A DNA stretch of 21,932 bases from Actinomycetota bacterium. Its GTDB lineage: Bacteria; Actinomycetota; Actinomycetes; Actinomycetales; Microbacteriaceae. The stretch covers positions 1 through 21,932 of the forward strand of contig WLHO01000001.1 in NCBI GenBank assembly GCA_009702645.1, read 5' to 3'. Below the pieces are notes generated by a model that searched no databases, had not been told where the DNA came from, and worked only from the letters and a program-made list of their open reading frames with translations. The position numbers and the translations under genes are program-made. Of this stretch, positions 1-10,197 are shown in pieces. The first letter of the stretch is position 1; each line of letters starts with the position of its first letter.

Positions 1-740
1 GCATGAGATTACTCGGAGCAAAAGTGATTCCGGTCACTACTGGCTCGAGGACGTTGAAGGATGCGATCAATGAGGCTCTACGAGACTGGGTAGCAAACGT
101 TTCAACGACTCACTATCTACTTGGAACTGTTGCAGGCCCGCATCCATTTCCAACAATGGTCCGCGATTTCCATTCAGTGATTGGAATTGAATCAAGAGCG
201 CAGATGCTTGAGCAATTTGGATCTCTACCTGATGTTGTTGCCGCTTGCGTCGGGGGAGGATCCAACGCGATTGGAATCTTCCACGCATTTCTAGATGATG
301 AGAATGTAAGGCTAGTAGGGATGGAAGCTGCAGGCGATGGCGTTGACACTCTGCGCCATGCCGCCACGCTAAGCATGGGAAGACCTGGTGTCTTGCACGG
401 GGCCAAGAGCTATCTTCTTCAGGATCAGGACGGTCAGACCTTGGAATCACATTCGATATCCGCTGGTCTTGATTACCCCGGTGTAGGTCCAGAGCATTCA
501 TGGCTCAAGGACATTGGTCGAGCTGAATACATTCCAGTGACAGATACAGAAGCAATGAATGCCCTAAAACTACTTAGCCAGACTGAGGGAATCATTCCTG
601 CAATTGAAACAGCCCACGCTTTAGCTGGAATTGAAAAGCTGGTTCCTTCTTTGAAACCAGGGGCAAAGATTCTTATCAACTTGAGCGGTCGCGGTGACAA
701 GGACATGGAAACTGCAGCCAAGTACTTTGGATTAATCTGA
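1..740 (+). CDS. trpB: Tryptophan synthase beta chain, 3' part (partial)
   Basis: This is the C-terminal portion of the PLP-dependent beta subunit, which condenses indole with L-serine to make tryptophan in the cytoplasmic alpha2beta2 complex. About 245 residues are visible, and the family is usually about 400, so roughly 150 residues lie upstream of the window, including the PLP-binding lysine. The ATG at position 3 is an internal methionine in frame, not a start. The visible part opens with [20 protein letters not shown] and [15 protein letters not shown], both characteristic of TrpB. It also has the glycine-rich PLP-phosphate loop GGGSNA (visible residues 84-89) and [13 protein letters not shown], which carries the glutamate aligned with Salmonella Glu350. 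The stop codon overlaps the trpA start by one base (TGATG), so the alpha and beta chains are probably translationally coupled. No frameshift or lost motif is seen. Confidence 0.97.
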   Translation, partial: MRLLGAKVIPVTTGSRTLKDAINEALRDWVANVSTTHYLLGTVAGPHPFPTMVRDFHSVIGIESRAQMLEQFGSLPDVVAACVGGGSNAIGIFHAFLDDENVRLVGMEAAGDGVDTLRHAATLSMGRPGVLHGAKSYLLQDQDGQTLESHSISAGLDYPGVGPEHSWLKDIGRAEYIPVTDTEAMNALKLLSQTEGIIPAIETAHALAGIEKLVPSLKPGAKILINLSGRGDKDMETAAKYFGLI

Positions 741-1522
741 TGAGCACTACAGAACAGATCCTTAGAGCCAACCGCGAAGGCGGCGGTTCGCTTATTGGCT
801 ACTTTCCTTTGGGTTACCCAACGCTTGCGGAATCTGTTGAAGCTGCAGTGGCGATGTGCGAATCAGGCGTCGATGTTCTCGAGCTCGGTATTCCCTATAG
901 CGATCCCGTGATGGACGGGATTGTAATCCAGGAGGCAACCGAGCTTGCATTGGCTAACGGGTTTAAACTGAAGGACACTTTTGAAGCAATTCGATCGGTC
1001 ACTAGTCGCGTTGATGCACCAGTTCTTGTGATGACTTACTGGAACCCGGTCATGCAGTTCGGTGAAGAGAGGTTTGCCCAAGAACTTGCCGATTCTGGTG
1101 CAGCAGGAGCAATTACTCCCGATCTCATCCCGGATGAGGCTGAAAGCTGGATTAGGGCCACCGACTCCCTTGGCTTGGACAGGGTCTTCTTAGCAACGCC
1201 AACTTCTACAGACGTTAGAACCCAACGTGCCTGCGCAAGTTCAAAAGGATTTGTTTACGCGGTATCAACCATGGGAATCACTGGAGCAAGAGATGATCTA
1301 GACCAAAACGCAAAGAAAGTTGTTGCACAGGTTCGATCCCAATCCTCAGATTCGATGACAGCCGTTGGAATCGGAGTTTCTACAGCATCTCAAGTGAGAG
1401 AGATAAACAAGTATGCGGATGGGGCCATAGTTGGATCGGCTTTTGTACGCGCTTATCAAGACGGGGGTATTGAGGCGCTTCGTGCCAAGGTAGCCGAATT
1501 AGCAAAAGGAAAGAACAAGTGA
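740..1522 (+). CDS. trpA: Tryptophan synthase alpha chain
   Basis: The alpha subunit is a TIM barrel that cleaves indole-3-glycerol phosphate to indole, which passes through a tunnel to TrpB. The product is 260 residues, close to the usual 260-270. LELGIPYSDPVMDG carries the two catalytic acids, Glu48 and Asp59, aligned with Salmonella Glu49 and Asp60. Further family motifs are YWNPVMQFG, GITGAR, and the phosphate-binding ends of the barrel, GIGVSTASQV and GAIVGSAFVRA. The start ATG overlaps the trpB stop by one base, and the stop overlaps the lgt start by four, so the three genes form one tightly packed transcript. One oddity is that the residue after the Asp-Gly pair is Ile61, where the family nearly always has proline (DGP). 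I identify the gene with high certainty; the substitution is noted from memory of the family. Confidence 0.98.
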   Translation: MSTTEQILRANREGGGSLIGYFPLGYPTLAESVEAAVAMCESGVDVLELGIPYSDPVMDGIVIQEATELALANGFKLKDTFEAIRSVTSRVDAPVLVMTYWNPVMQFGEERFAQELADSGAAGAITPDLIPDEAESWIRATDSLGLDRVFLATPTSTDVRTQRACASSKGFVYAVSTMGITGARDDLDQNAKKVVAQVRSQSSDSMTAVGIGVSTASQVREINKYADGAIVGSAFVRAYQDGGIEALRAKVAELAKGKNK

Positions 1523-2472
1523 AAAACGTTATCATCGCCGCGATTCCATCACCGGATGTGAGCTACATCGAACTCGGCCCATTCCGAATTCATTTCTACG
1601 CACTGTTTATCCTCGCTGGAATAGTTATCGCCCTTATCCTCACAGAGTCACGCCTTCGCGCTAGGGGAGCAGAGGCCGGTATCGCACTCGACATCTCGCT
1701 GTGGGCAATTCCTTTTGGCATCCTTGGAGGCCGCTTCTTTCACGTTTTGACACACCCAGATGACTACTTCTACCCAGGAGCAGATTTGCTTGCCGTGTTC
1801 CGCATTTGGGAGGGTGGTTTAGCTATCTATGGGGCTTTGATTCTCGGTTCTGTCGGGGCGTACATCGGCGCACGCTCAGCTGGAATCAAATTCACTTCAT
1901 ACCTCGATGCTGTGGCTCCAGGAGTTCTACTTGCTCAAGCTATTGGTCGTTGGGGAAACTACTTCAACAACGAACTTTTTGGAACACCAACGGATTTGCC
2001 ATGGGGTCTAGAAATTCCAAGCAGCAACCCTGCATATCCAGCCGGACTACCCGAAGGTGTGTTGTTTCACCCGACATTTCTGTATGAATCAATCTGGTCT
2101 CTTGCTGGCGTAGCTCTGCTCTTGGCGGCTGATCGTAGATTCAATCTTCGTTGGGGCAAGATGCTCGGTCTATATCTGGTTTACTACTCTCTCGGACGAG
2201 TCTGGATTGAAGCAATTCGGATCGATCCAAGCGAGATTGTTCTCGGACTACGCGTCAACATTTGGTCTGCTATCGCAGGTATTGCAATTGGCCTGGCAAT
2301 CATGGTCATTCAGTCCAGACGCCACCCTGGCCAGGAGGCATCTGTCTACAAGCCTGGCCGTCAGCCAGCTAGCCCGCAGCAAGAGCCAAGTGCCGATGAC
2401 GGCGCGGTTGCTGAAGGAAAAGACCCTGAGGCTGGGACAGATCAGGCCAATAAGCTAGTATCTGATAAGTAG
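1519..2472 (+). CDS. lgt: Prolipoprotein diacylglyceryl transferase
   Basis: This integral membrane enzyme transfers diacylglyceryl from phosphatidylglycerol to the lipobox cysteine of prolipoproteins, the first step of lipoprotein maturation. The product is 317 residues with several hydrophobic spans, for example residues 27-41, 100-118, 193-204 and 247-264. The Lgt signature GRWGNYFNNELFG lies at residues 143-155, with Arg144 matching the essential arginine of the family. FRIWEGGLAIYGALI (95-109), HPTFLYES (184-191) and GRVWIEAIR (226-234) are other conserved blocks. The start is a GTG within a GTGA overlap with the trpA stop, so it is probably coupled to trpA. Tyr104 sits where E. coli Lgt has His103, which I believe is usual for actinobacteria. 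The last 45 or so residues are polar, rich in Pro, Gln, Glu and Ser, and probably form a disordered cytoplasmic tail. Confidence 0.97.
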   Translation: MKNVIIAAIPSPDVSYIELGPFRIHFYALFILAGIVIALILTESRLRARGAEAGIALDISLWAIPFGILGGRFFHVLTHPDDYFYPGADLLAVFRIWEGGLAIYGALILGSVGAYIGARSAGIKFTSYLDAVAPGVLLAQAIGRWGNYFNNELFGTPTDLPWGLEIPSSNPAYPAGLPEGVLFHPTFLYESIWSLAGVALLLAADRRFNLRWGKMLGLYLVYYSLGRVWIEAIRIDPSEIVLGLRVNIWSAIAGIAIGLAIMVIQSRRHPGQEASVYKPGRQPASPQQEPSADDGAVAEGKDPEAGTDQANKLVSDK

Positions 2473-2578
2473 CCCCACAGGGCCCCAAAACGGCATCAAA
2501 AGTGCCTGGTTCCAGTTTTCTAAACAACTGTCGTACGGGCCAGCGTTGTCCCTTCAATATCTTTGATTGGAGTGATGC
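2473..2578 (+). other. lgt-gltB intergenic region
   Basis: This 106-bp gap separates the trp-lgt operon from gltBD and must hold the gltBD promoter if that operon is transcribed separately. A TATCTT at 2558-2563 fits the loose actinobacterial -10 pattern TAnnnT, but I see no good -35 partner. A clear Shine-Dalgarno GGAG (2569-2572) stands 6 nt before the gltB ATG and supports that start. A weak inverted repeat, CAGTT/AACTG at 2513-2517 and 2526-2530, has no T-run and is not a convincing terminator. No riboswitch or small ORF is apparent. Confidence 0.5.
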
Positions 2579-5500
2579 ATGCCTGCCGTTTCCCCGTTTG
2601 AGCGCTTTGGCAATTTTCCAAACTCTGGTTTATACAAGCAGCAAAACGAAAAAGACGCTTGTGGCTTGGCCATGGTGGCAACTCTGCGTGGAAGCGCCGG
2701 CTACGACATTATTGAGACTGCATTAAATGCGCTTCGCAATCTAGAACATCGCGGGGCCGTTGGTTCTGATGCTGGAACTGGTGACGGCGCTGGAATCTTG
2801 ATTCAGGTCCCTGATGCATTTTTCAGAGCCGAATTGAAACTGACTCTTCCTGCAGCAGGAGAGTACGGCGTTGGTCTTGTCTTCGAATCGAAGGATGAAA
2901 AAGAGCGGGCCTCTGATCGAGAAAGATTTGCCAGCGTTGCCGAATCTGAAAATCTAAGAATTCTTCACTGGCGTGATGTTCCCATCAATCCAGACGTTCT
3001 TGGAGATCTTGCGAAGGCCGCTATGCCCTACATCTCGCAAGTTTTTATTGAGAGCACAAATTCCGCTAAAGACTTGGGTCTCGAAAGAGCTCTGTTCCGA
3101 CTACGCAAGCGAAGTGAACGTGAAATCGGGTTGTACCACCCGTCGCTATCTGCAAAGACGATTGTTTACAAAGGCATGGTCACAACGCTTCAGCTTGAAC
3201 CATTCTTCCCGGACTTAAGCAACCGATCGATGGTCTCAACCTTGGCCCTTGTACACTCGAGGTTCTCGACCAACACTTTCCCATCTTGGCCTCTAGCTCA
3301 TCCATATCGAATGATCGCTCACAACGGGGAAATCAACACCGTTCGTGGAAATCGAAACTGGATGAAGGCTCGAGAAGCTCAACTGCATTCGGAGCTACTA
3401 GGAGACATTGACTTACTCAAGCCAATCATTACGCCTGGAGGTAGTGACTCTGCCTCATTCGATGAAGTAGTTGAGCTCTTGTACCTTGCAGGAAGATCTC
3501 TGCCTCACGCCATGATGATGATGATTCCTGAGGCTTGGGAAAAGCACAGCGACATTGAGCCTGCGAGAAAGAGTTTTTACGAGTATCACTCAATGCTGAT
3601 GGAAGCTTGGGACGGCCCAGCTGCTGTGATTTTTACAGATGGATCTCTGGTTGGCGCAACTTTAGACAGAAATGGCCTTCGCCCAGGACGTTACATCATC
3701 ACTGAGGATGGCCTGGTTGTCTTGGCGTCTGAAATTGGTGTTGCCGACGTCGAGCCTTCAAAGATTGTTCGTAAGGGTCGCCTACAGCCAGGAAAAATGT
3801 TCCTGGTCGACACTGCTGCTGGCCGAATTATTGAAGATGACGAGATCAAAGCGGAGATTGCAGCTCAAGAACCCTGGGATTCATGGCTATCAGAAAACCG
3901 CATCAACCTAAGAGAACTTCCTGATCGGGAGCACATTGCGCACACTCCTTCTTCGGTAAACAGGCGGCAGCGCACCTTCGGATACACCGAAGAAGAATTG
4001 AAGATCTTATTGAAGCCAATGGCCTTAGCCGGGGCCGAACCTCTTGGTGCGATGGGCTCTGATACGCCTATTGCTGCAATTAGCGACAGACCGCGATTGC
4101 TTTTTGATTACTTTGTCCAGCAGTTTGCCCAAGTGACAAACCCTCCTCTCGATGCGATTCGGGAGGAAGTAGTCACATCATTAAGCACTGGAATTGGGCC
4201 TGAACGTAACTTGTTGTCAGTAGGACCTACTCACGCCCAACAGGTCATTCTTGATTTTCCAGCTCTAAGCAATGATGAACTCGCAAAAATCAAGCACATC
4301 GACGAGCTGCCTGGAAGCGGAGAAGCATTTGTTGTTCAGGGACTTTATCGCGTAGCTGATGGACCAAAAGGCCTAGAGGCACGACTAGAGAAGATCAACA
4401 TCGAAGTTGACGCAGCTATCAACGACGGCATCACATACCTGATTCTTTCCGACAGAAATTCCAACCGGGATATGGCTCCAATACCTTCACTTCTTCTAAC
4501 GTCGTCAGTTCATCACCATTTGATACGCACCGGGCGTAGAACAATGGTTGGTTTGGTTGTCGAGGCCGGAGACGTCCGGGAGGTGCATCATGTTGCTGCA
4601 CTTGTTGGCTATGGAGCCGCAGCTGTAAATCCTTACCTAGCTCTGGAATCAGTCGAACTGATGGTGAAAGATGGCACTCTCGAGGGAATTAGTTTCGAGA
4701 AGGCCGCTTCAAACCTAATCAAATCCCTCGGTAAAGGTGTGCTCAAGATTATGTCGAAGATGGGCATTTCCACAGTGTCCTCATACAGTGGTGCGCAGTG
4801 TTTCGAGGCCATTGGACTGAACCCTGAAGTTATCGACAAGTACTTTGCCGGCACTATCTCGCAGTTAGGCGGCATCGGTATAGAAGTTCTTCATCAAGAA
4901 ATTGCTGCCCGTCACGCTAGTGCTTATCCAGTTGAGAGAGCAGTAAACATTCACCGAAACCTTGAAGTAGGAGGGGAGTACCAGTGGCGACGCGAGGGTC
5001 CTCCTCATTTGTTCAACCCCGAAACAGTGTTTAAGCTTCAGCACTCAACAAGATCTAAGCGCTATGACATCTTCAAGCAGTACACGAAGTCGGTGGACGA
5101 TCAAGCCGAGCGTTTGATGACCTTGCGAGGACTTTTTGAGTTCAAAGAAGGGGTGAGGCCCCCGGTTCCGATTGAAGAAGTTGAGCCTGTGAGCGAGATT
5201 GTTAAACGGTTTTCAACAGGCGCCATGAGCTACGGTTCCATCTCTCAGGAAGCCCACGAAACTCTTGCCGTGGCTATGAATCGTCTTGGGGCAAAATCCA
5301 ACACCGGCGAAGGTGGCGAGGATTTGGAAAGACTTCTCGATCCAGAGCGTCGAAGCGCAATCAAGCAGGTTGCTTCTGGTCGCTTCGGAGTGACCAGCAT
5401 GTACCTATCGAATGCTGACGACATACAAATCAAGATGGCGCAAGGGGCTAAGCCTGGAGAAGGTGGACAACTTGCATCAAACAAGATTTATCCGTGGATT

Positions 5501-7135
5501 GCGAAGACTCGGCATTCGACCCCTGGGGTTGGCTTAATCTCACCTCCTCCACATCACGACATTTATTCAATTGAAGACCTAAAGCAATTGATCTTCGACT
5601 TGAAGCGTGCTAATTCAGCTGCTCGAGTACATGTGAAACTCGTGAGCCAGGTTGGAATTGGCACTGTGGCGGCTGGGGTTGCGAAAGCAAAAGCTGATGT
5701 GATTTTAGTTTCCGGGCATGACGGTGGAACTGGAGCTTCACCGTTGAACTCCCTAAAGCACGCTGGAACTCCGTGGGAGTTAGGTTTGGCCGAAACCCAG
5801 CAAACTCTGATGCTCAATGGATTGCGAGATCGCGTTTCAGTCCAAGTCGATGGGCAAATGAAGACTGGCAAGGATGTCGTTGTAGCGGCTCTGCTAGGAG
5901 CAGAGGAGTACGGTTTCGCTACAGCTCCGCTTGTGGTATCTGGCTGCATTCTGATGAGAGTGTGCCACTTGGACACCTGTCCAGTCGGAGTTGCCACTCA
6001 GAATCCAGTTCTGCGCGAGCGATTCACAGGCAAGCCAGAGTTTGTTGTGAACTTCTTTGAGTTCCTAGCTGAAGAAGTCCGTGAAATTCTAGCCAAACTG
6101 GGCTTTAGGTCTCTCGACGAAGCAATTGGCCAAACCGATCTTTTGGATGCAAATCGAGCTATTTCTCACTGGAAAGCTGATGGGTTGGATCTCACGCCAA
6201 TTCTTCAAGGTTCGGGAATGGGAGTAAATGCCCCTAAGCGCAGGTTCACTTCGCAAAACCACGAACTTGAAAAGCACTTTGATCACAAACTAATCGCTGC
6301 GTCAGAATCTGCCCTTGAAGATGCGCAATTGGTGCAGATTGAACTGCCAATTCGAAACACCGAGCAGGCGGTTGGAACAATGCTTGGCCACGAGATCACT
6401 AAGCGCTTCGGAGCTGAAGGCTTAGCTGATTCGACAATCCAAGTGACCCTTCGTGGTTCTGCTGGTCAATCTTTTGGGGCGTTCATTCCAAGAGGTCTGA
6501 AGTTGATTCTTGTTGGTGACTCAAATGACTACGTAGGTAAGGGACTAAGCGGAGGCACAATCGTTGTAAGGCCGGATGAAACTTCGGGCTTTCCTGCCGA
6601 AGAGAACATCATTGCTGGAAACGTTATTGGATACGGAGCAACGAGCGGCTCAATGTATCTTTCGGGGATTGTTGGTGAAAGGTTCCTAGTTAGAAACTCC
6701 GGGGCTACTGCTGTTGTTGAAGGAGTGGGAGATCACGCTCTTGAGTACATGACTGGGGGCCGAGCGGTAATTCTTGGACGCACCGGCAGAAACCTGGGAG
6801 CAGGAATGAGCGGTGGATACGCATTCGTTTACAAACTGCGTCCAGAATTAGTCAACTCGGACGCTATTGCATCAGATGACCTTCGTTTGCTTCCAATGAA
6901 TGAAGCGCTAAAAGCTGAGCTTGCCGGGCTGATTTCAAATCATGCCGAGCAAACCGGTTCACTTCTTGCGCAGCGGCTGATTTCGAACTTCGAAGAGGAA
7001 GCAAAGCACTTTGTCGTAGTTATGCCAACTGACTTCGCAAGTGTGAGTGAGATACGTGATTCGGCTGCATCGCGCGGACTAGACCCTGACGGGGACGTAG
7101 TTTGGAAGCAGATTCTGGAGGCTACCAATGGCTGA
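2579..7135 (+). CDS. gltB: Glutamate synthase (NADPH) large (alpha) subunit
   Basis: The large subunit of glutamate synthase hydrolyses glutamine and passes the ammonia through a tunnel to 2-oxoglutarate at an FMN site, giving two glutamates. Together with glutamine synthetase it assimilates ammonium. The 1518-residue length is typical. The glutaminase nucleophile is Cys28 in [14 protein letters not shown], so a 27-residue propeptide should be removed. The amidotransferase domain continues through [18 protein letters not shown] and [11 protein letters not shown]. The synthase domain contains [14 protein letters not shown], and [10 protein letters not shown] near the FMN site. The 3Fe-4S cluster ligands are Cys1123, Cys1129 and Cys1134 (C-x5-C-x4-C). 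The C-terminal glycine-rich beta-helix domain ([25 protein letters not shown]) is intact. The ATG has an SD GGAG 6 nt upstream. It overlaps gltD by 8 bp, so the two subunits are made from one operon. Confidence 0.98.
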   Translation: MPAVSPFERFGNFPNSGLYKQQNEKDACGLAMVATLRGSAGYDIIETALNALRNLEHRGAVGSDAGTGDGAGILIQVPDAFFRAELKLTLPAAGEYGVGLVFESKDEKERASDRERFASVAESENLRILHWRDVPINPDVLGDLAKAAMPYISQVFIESTNSAKDLGLERALFRLRKRSEREIGLYHPSLSAKTIVYKGMVTTLQLEPFFPDLSNRSMVSTLALVHSRFSTNTFPSWPLAHPYRMIAHNGEINTVRGNRNWMKAREAQLHSELLGDIDLLKPIITPGGSDSASFDEVVELLYLAGRSLPHAMMMMIPEAWEKHSDIEPARKSFYEYHSMLMEAWDGPAAVIFTDGSLVGATLDRNGLRPGRYIITEDGLVVLASEIGVADVEPSKIVRKGRLQPGKMFLVDTAAGRIIEDDEIKAEIAAQEPWDSWLSENRINLRELPDREHIAHTPSSVNRRQRTFGYTEEELKILLKPMALAGAEPLGAMGSDTPIAAISDRPRLLFDYFVQQFAQVTNPPLDAIREEVVTSLSTGIGPERNLLSVGPTHAQQVILDFPALSNDELAKIKHIDELPGSGEAFVVQGLYRVADGPKGLEARLEKINIEVDAAINDGITYLILSDRNSNRDMAPIPSLLLTSSVHHHLIRTGRRTMVGLVVEAGDVREVHHVAALVGYGAAAVNPYLALESVELMVKDGTLEGISFEKAASNLIKSLGKGVLKIMSKMGISTVSSYSGAQCFEAIGLNPEVIDKYFAGTISQLGGIGIEVLHQEIAARHASAYPVERAVNIHRNLEVGGEYQWRREGPPHLFNPETVFKLQHSTRSKRYDIFKQYTKSVDDQAERLMTLRGLFEFKEGVRPPVPIEEVEPVSEIVKRFSTGAMSYGSISQEAHETLAVAMNRLGAKSNTGEGGEDLERLLDPERRSAIKQVASGRFGVTSMYLSNADDIQIKMAQGAKPGEGGQLASNKIYPWIAKTRHSTPGVGLISPPPHHDIYSIEDLKQLIFDLKRANSAARVHVKLVSQVGIGTVAAGVAKAKADVILVSGHDGGTGASPLNSLKHAGTPWELGLAETQQTLMLNGLRDRVSVQVDGQMKTGKDVVVAALLGAEEYGFATAPLVVSGCILMRVCHLDTCPVGVATQNPVLRERFTGKPEFVVNFFEFLAEEVREILAKLGFRSLDEAIGQTDLLDANRAISHWKADGLDLTPILQGSGMGVNAPKRRFTSQNHELEKHFDHKLIAASESALEDAQLVQIELPIRNTEQAVGTMLGHEITKRFGAEGLADSTIQVTLRGSAGQSFGAFIPRGLKLILVGDSNDYVGKGLSGGTIVVRPDETSGFPAEENIIAGNVIGYGATSGSMYLSGIVGERFLVRNSGATAVVEGVGDHALEYMTGGRAVILGRTGRNLGAGMSGGYAFVYKLRPELVNSDAIASDDLRLLPMNEALKAELAGLISNHAEQTGSLLAQRLISNFEEEAKHFVVVMPTDFASVSEIRDSAASRGLDPDGDVVWKQILEATNG
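7117..7121 (+). promoter_or_regulatory. gltD ribosome binding site inside gltB
   Basis: A full GGAGG lies within the last codons of gltB, 6 nt before the gltD ATG at 7128. It fixes the gltD start and shows that gltD has its own strong initiation signal as well as the 8-bp overlap with gltB. Confidence 0.8.
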
Positions 7136-8588
7136 TCCAAGAGGGTTTTTGAAAACCACCGAACGTAAAACAGCTGAGCGTCGCCCTGTTCCAGTTCGCA
7201 TCATGGACTGGAAAGAAGTATACGAACGCAGAAATTCTGATGTTGTTCAAACCCAAGCAGGAAGATGCATGGACTGCGGTGTACCGTTCTGCCATCATGG
7301 CTGCCCACTGGGCAACTTAATTCCCGAGTGGAACGATGCAGTTTGGCGCAAGGACGGAAAGAACGCGATTGAACGCTTGCACGCAACCAACAACTTCCCT
7401 GAATTCACAGGACGACTTTGTCCTGCCCCTTGTGAATCCAGTTGTGTTCTAGCCATTAATCAACCAGCTGTGACCATCAAGGAAATTGAAGTTTCCATAA
7501 TTGACGATGCCTTCGATAATGGCTGGGTTCAGGTTCATGCTCCGGAACGCCTAACCGGTAAGACTGTGGCTGTTGTTGGTTCAGGACCTGCTGGTCTTGC
7601 TGCTGCTCAGCAACTTGCTCGAGCAGGTCACACAGTTGCCGTATTTGAAAGAGATGACCGAATTGGCGGACTGCTTCGCTATGGAATTCCAGATTTCAAG
7701 ATGGAAAAGCAACACATTGATCGTCGACTAGCTCAGCTCGAAGCTGAAGGCGTCCGCTTCAGGGTTGGAGTCGAAATCGGTAAGGACATCAGCTGGGCGG
7801 ACCTGCGCCGTCGTTATGACGCAGTTCTGATTGCAACTGGTGCATCTGTTCCACGCAATCTTCAGGTACCTGGCCGGGAGCTAGGGGGCATTCACTTCGC
7901 CATGGATTACTTGACCCAGGCAAACAGAGTCGTTGCTGGGTTACCAGTCGCAGATCAGATAAGTGCAGCAGGCAAACACGTTGTCATTCTCGGTGGCGGT
8001 GACACTGGCGCGGATTGCCTTGGAACAGCGACTCGTCAGGGTGCAAAGTCCGTCACAACAATTGCCATAGGGCAAAAGCCGCCCGAGTCACGTTCGGACT
8101 CTCAGCCTTGGCCAACTTTTCCTAGTTTGTTTGAAATTAGTAGTGCTCACGAAGAGTTTGGCGAGAGACAGTATTTATCTTCTACCGTTGAATTTATTGG
8201 CACTGACAACGGCGTTTCTGGCATCAAAATCGCAGACACCTCATTCGTAGATGGTAGGAGAGTTCCAACGCCTGGCACAGAGAGAGTGATTCAGGCTGAC
8301 CTAGTGCTGCTAGCTCTTGGCTTTACTGGACCGCAGGTGGATCAATGTGTTGCGGAGATCGCTATTCCTTTGGATGAAAAGCGCAACTTTGGAAGAAGTG
8401 ACAACTTCACAACAGAGCTTGAAGGAGTGTTTGTGGCGGGGGATGCTGGTCGCGGACAGTCCCTTATTGTGTGGGCTATCGCCGAAGGTCGGGCAGCTGC
8501 CGCTAGCATTGATATGTTCCTAGAAGGAACCACTGAATTGCCTTCACCGGTGAAGGCCTCTGATCAACCAATTTCGGTTTACAGCTAA
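7128..8588 (+). CDS. gltD: Glutamate synthase (NADPH) small (beta) subunit
   Basis: The small subunit takes electrons from NADPH through FAD and iron-sulfur clusters and hands them to GltB for reductive glutamate synthesis. The product is 486 residues, typical for GltD. The N-terminal 4Fe-4S region has Cys47, Cys50, Cys55 and Cys59 ([13 protein letters not shown]), followed by Cys98, Cys102 and Cys106 (CPAPCESSC). An FAD-binding Rossmann motif, [20 protein letters not shown], begins near residue 147. The second nucleotide-binding motif, for NADPH, is [13 protein letters not shown] near residue 285. [19 protein letters not shown] is the conserved C-terminal FAD contact. It overlaps the gltB end by 8 bp. 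A homologous domain occurs in dihydropyrimidine dehydrogenase and other oxidoreductases, but adjacency to gltB makes the GltD assignment secure. Confidence 0.98.
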   Translation: MADPRGFLKTTERKTAERRPVPVRIMDWKEVYERRNSDVVQTQAGRCMDCGVPFCHHGCPLGNLIPEWNDAVWRKDGKNAIERLHATNNFPEFTGRLCPAPCESSCVLAINQPAVTIKEIEVSIIDDAFDNGWVQVHAPERLTGKTVAVVGSGPAGLAAAQQLARAGHTVAVFERDDRIGGLLRYGIPDFKMEKQHIDRRLAQLEAEGVRFRVGVEIGKDISWADLRRRYDAVLIATGASVPRNLQVPGRELGGIHFAMDYLTQANRVVAGLPVADQISAAGKHVVILGGGDTGADCLGTATRQGAKSVTTIAIGQKPPESRSDSQPWPTFPSLFEISSAHEEFGERQYLSSTVEFIGTDNGVSGIKIADTSFVDGRRVPTPGTERVIQADLVLLALGFTGPQVDQCVAEIAIPLDEKRNFGRSDNFTTELEGVFVAGDAGRGQSLIVWAIAEGRAAAASIDMFLEGTTELPSPVKASDQPISVYS

Positions 8589-8623
8589 CAATGGCTAGAA
8601 GCTAATAGAGGAAAAAGGAATAA

Positions 8624-10045
8624 ATGAGACGCGCAAAGATTGTCGCAACGCTAGGACCAGCAAGTTCAAGCTACGAGCAAATCAAAGCAATCATCGATGC
8701 AGGTGTAGATGTAGCGAGAATGAACCTAAGCCATGGAAGCCATGAAGTTCACGAAGGCATCTACAAAACTGTGCGAAAAGCAGCGTCAGACGCAGGAAAG
8801 TCTCTGGGGATCTTTGTTGACCTTCAGGGTCCAAAGATTCGGTTAGCAAAGTTCAAGGATGGACCTGTGCACCTAGCCAAGGGTGCAACGTTCAAGATCA
8901 CCATTGACGAGATCGAAGGCGATGTAAACATCTGCGGCACGACATTTAAGGGCCTTCCTGCTGATGTAAAAGTAGGCGACATTCTTCTAATTGATGATGG
9001 CAAAGTTCGGCTAAGGGCTACCGATGTTTCAAGTACAACAGTCACGACAGAAGTTGAAATCGCTGGGGACGTTTCTAACAACAAGGGAATCAACCTTCCA
9101 GGCGTAGCTGTGAATGTTCCAGCATTGTCTGAAAAGGATGAGGATGATTTACGTTGGGCACTGAAAATCGGTGTTGACATGATTGCTCTGTCATTTGTTC
9201 GCAACGCATCAGACATCGTTCGAGTTCATGAAATCATGAATGAGGAGGGCCGTACCCTTCCGGTAATTGCAAAGATCGAGAAGCCTCAAGCAGTCGAGAA
9301 CCTGGAAGAAATCATCGACGCCTTCGACGGCATAATGGTAGCCCGAGGTGACCTCGGCGTTGAACTTCCTCTTGAGCAGGTTCCTTTGGTTCAAAAACGT
9401 GCTGTAGAGCTCGCACGGCGTTGGGCTAAACCGGTAATCGTCGCAACTCAGATGCTTGAATCCATGATTCATGCCAGCATCCCCACGCGTGCTGAAACAA
9501 GCGACGTCGCAAACGCCGTTCTTGATGGAGCGGATGCCCTAATGCTTTCCGGTGAAACTAGTGTCGGCGAATTCCCGGTTGAAACAGTTTCAACCATGGC
9601 CAAGATCATTCAGTCAACTGAGGAAAACGGACTTGACCGTATTCCGGCTCTAGGGACAAAGCCACACACTCATGCTGGAGCTGTTTCTCTTGCCGCTATG
9701 GAAATTGCTGAACTTCTTGGCTCGAAGTATGTTTGCGTATTCACCGAAAGCGGTGACTCACTCAAGAGGATCTCTAGACTGCGATCAGCTGTGCCTGTAC
9801 TCACCTTTACTCCAAACCAGGATGTCGCAAACCGATTGTCGTTAGTTTGGGGATCGCGCACTTTCTTGGTTCCTAAGGTTGACCACACCGATGGAATGTT
9901 TGATCAGGTTGACACAACGGTTCTCGAGGAAGGCTTGTGCAAACAGGGGGATGAGGTTGTTGTTGTTGCAGGCACCCCGCCAGGTGTTTCAGGTTCAACA
10001 AACACACTACGCGTCCATAAAGTTGGCTCTGGCGCAACCAACTAG
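8624..10045 (+). CDS. pyk: Pyruvate kinase
   Basis: Pyruvate kinase converts phosphoenolpyruvate and ADP to pyruvate and ATP, the last step of glycolysis. The product is 473 residues, the usual bacterial length, with no extra C-terminal PEP-utiliser-like domain. The start MRRAKIVATLGPAS and VARMNLSHGSHE are the family opening. Catalytic Lys217 and metal-binding Glu219 lie in IAKIEKPQAVENLEEI, with ARGDLGVELPLE and ATQMLESMI following. ADALMLSGETSVGEFP is the conserved end of the barrel. Residues 93-160 or so form the B domain, and about 340-473 form the C domain where allosteric effectors bind in other species. A purine-rich RBS (GAGGAAAAAGGA, about 8608-8619) precedes the ATG. The gene begins 35 bp after gltD and may share its transcript. 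Confidence 0.98.
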   Translation: MRRAKIVATLGPASSSYEQIKAIIDAGVDVARMNLSHGSHEVHEGIYKTVRKAASDAGKSLGIFVDLQGPKIRLAKFKDGPVHLAKGATFKITIDEIEGDVNICGTTFKGLPADVKVGDILLIDDGKVRLRATDVSSTTVTTEVEIAGDVSNNKGINLPGVAVNVPALSEKDEDDLRWALKIGVDMIALSFVRNASDIVRVHEIMNEEGRTLPVIAKIEKPQAVENLEEIIDAFDGIMVARGDLGVELPLEQVPLVQKRAVELARRWAKPVIVATQMLESMIHASIPTRAETSDVANAVLDGADALMLSGETSVGEFPVETVSTMAKIIQSTEENGLDRIPALGTKPHTHAGAVSLAAMEIAELLGSKYVCVFTESGDSLKRISRLRSAVPVLTFTPNQDVANRLSLVWGSRTFLVPKVDHTDGMFDQVDTTVLEEGLCKQGDEVVVVAGTPPGVSGSTNTLRVHKVGSGATN

Positions 10046-10053
10046 TAATTTCA

Positions 10054-10139
10054 TGGTGCCGGAAGTGGGATTTGAACCCACACGTCCTTTCGAACAAAGC
10101 ATTTTGAGTGCTCCGCGTCTGCCGTTCCGCCATTCCGGC
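10054..10139 (-). tRNA. tRNA-Leu (anticodon CAA)
   Basis: The minus strand folds as a class II tRNA of 86 nt with CCA encoded (10054-10056). The acceptor stem is GCCGGAA/TTCCGGC (10133-10139 with 10058-10064), and the discriminator base is A, as expected for leucine tRNAs. The T arm is GTGGG-TTCAAAT-CCCAC (10065-10081). The anticodon stem GAGCA/TGCTT, with one G-T pair, encloses the loop CTCAAAA. This puts anticodon CAA at 10104-10106, which reads the UUG codon. A long variable arm, GTTC-GAAA-GGAC, confirms the Leu class. The 3' end lies 8 bp from the pyk stop on the opposite strand. A TAGAGT about 20 nt upstream of the 5' end could be its -10 box, but this is weak. Confidence 0.96.
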
Positions 10140-10197
10140 CGGTACCACGCCTTCAACTCTAATGGATTTTGTTCTGCTCTATTCGGCGCAAGTGGCA

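Noticed and set aside
2520..2530. The 11-mer CTAAACAACTG occurs upstream of gltB and again at 11239-11249 upstream of polA.
   Set aside because: Dozens of chance 11-mer pairs are expected in 22 kb, its distance to the start codons differs, and it does not form a palindrome or known operator.
2513..2530. Possible terminator or operator hairpin (CAGTT/AACTG) between lgt and gltB.
   Set aside because: The stem is only 5 bp, AT-rich, with an 8-nt loop and no T-run, so it is too weak to call.
5563..5997. Antisense open frame of 144 codons inside gltB.
   Set aside because: It is a shadow of the strongly conserved FMN/3Fe-4S region of gltB, with no RBS and no recognisable protein.
10054..10139. 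tRNA gene as an integration site for a mobile element.
   Set aside because: There is no integrase, no repeated tRNA 3' end and no foreign-looking DNA on either side.
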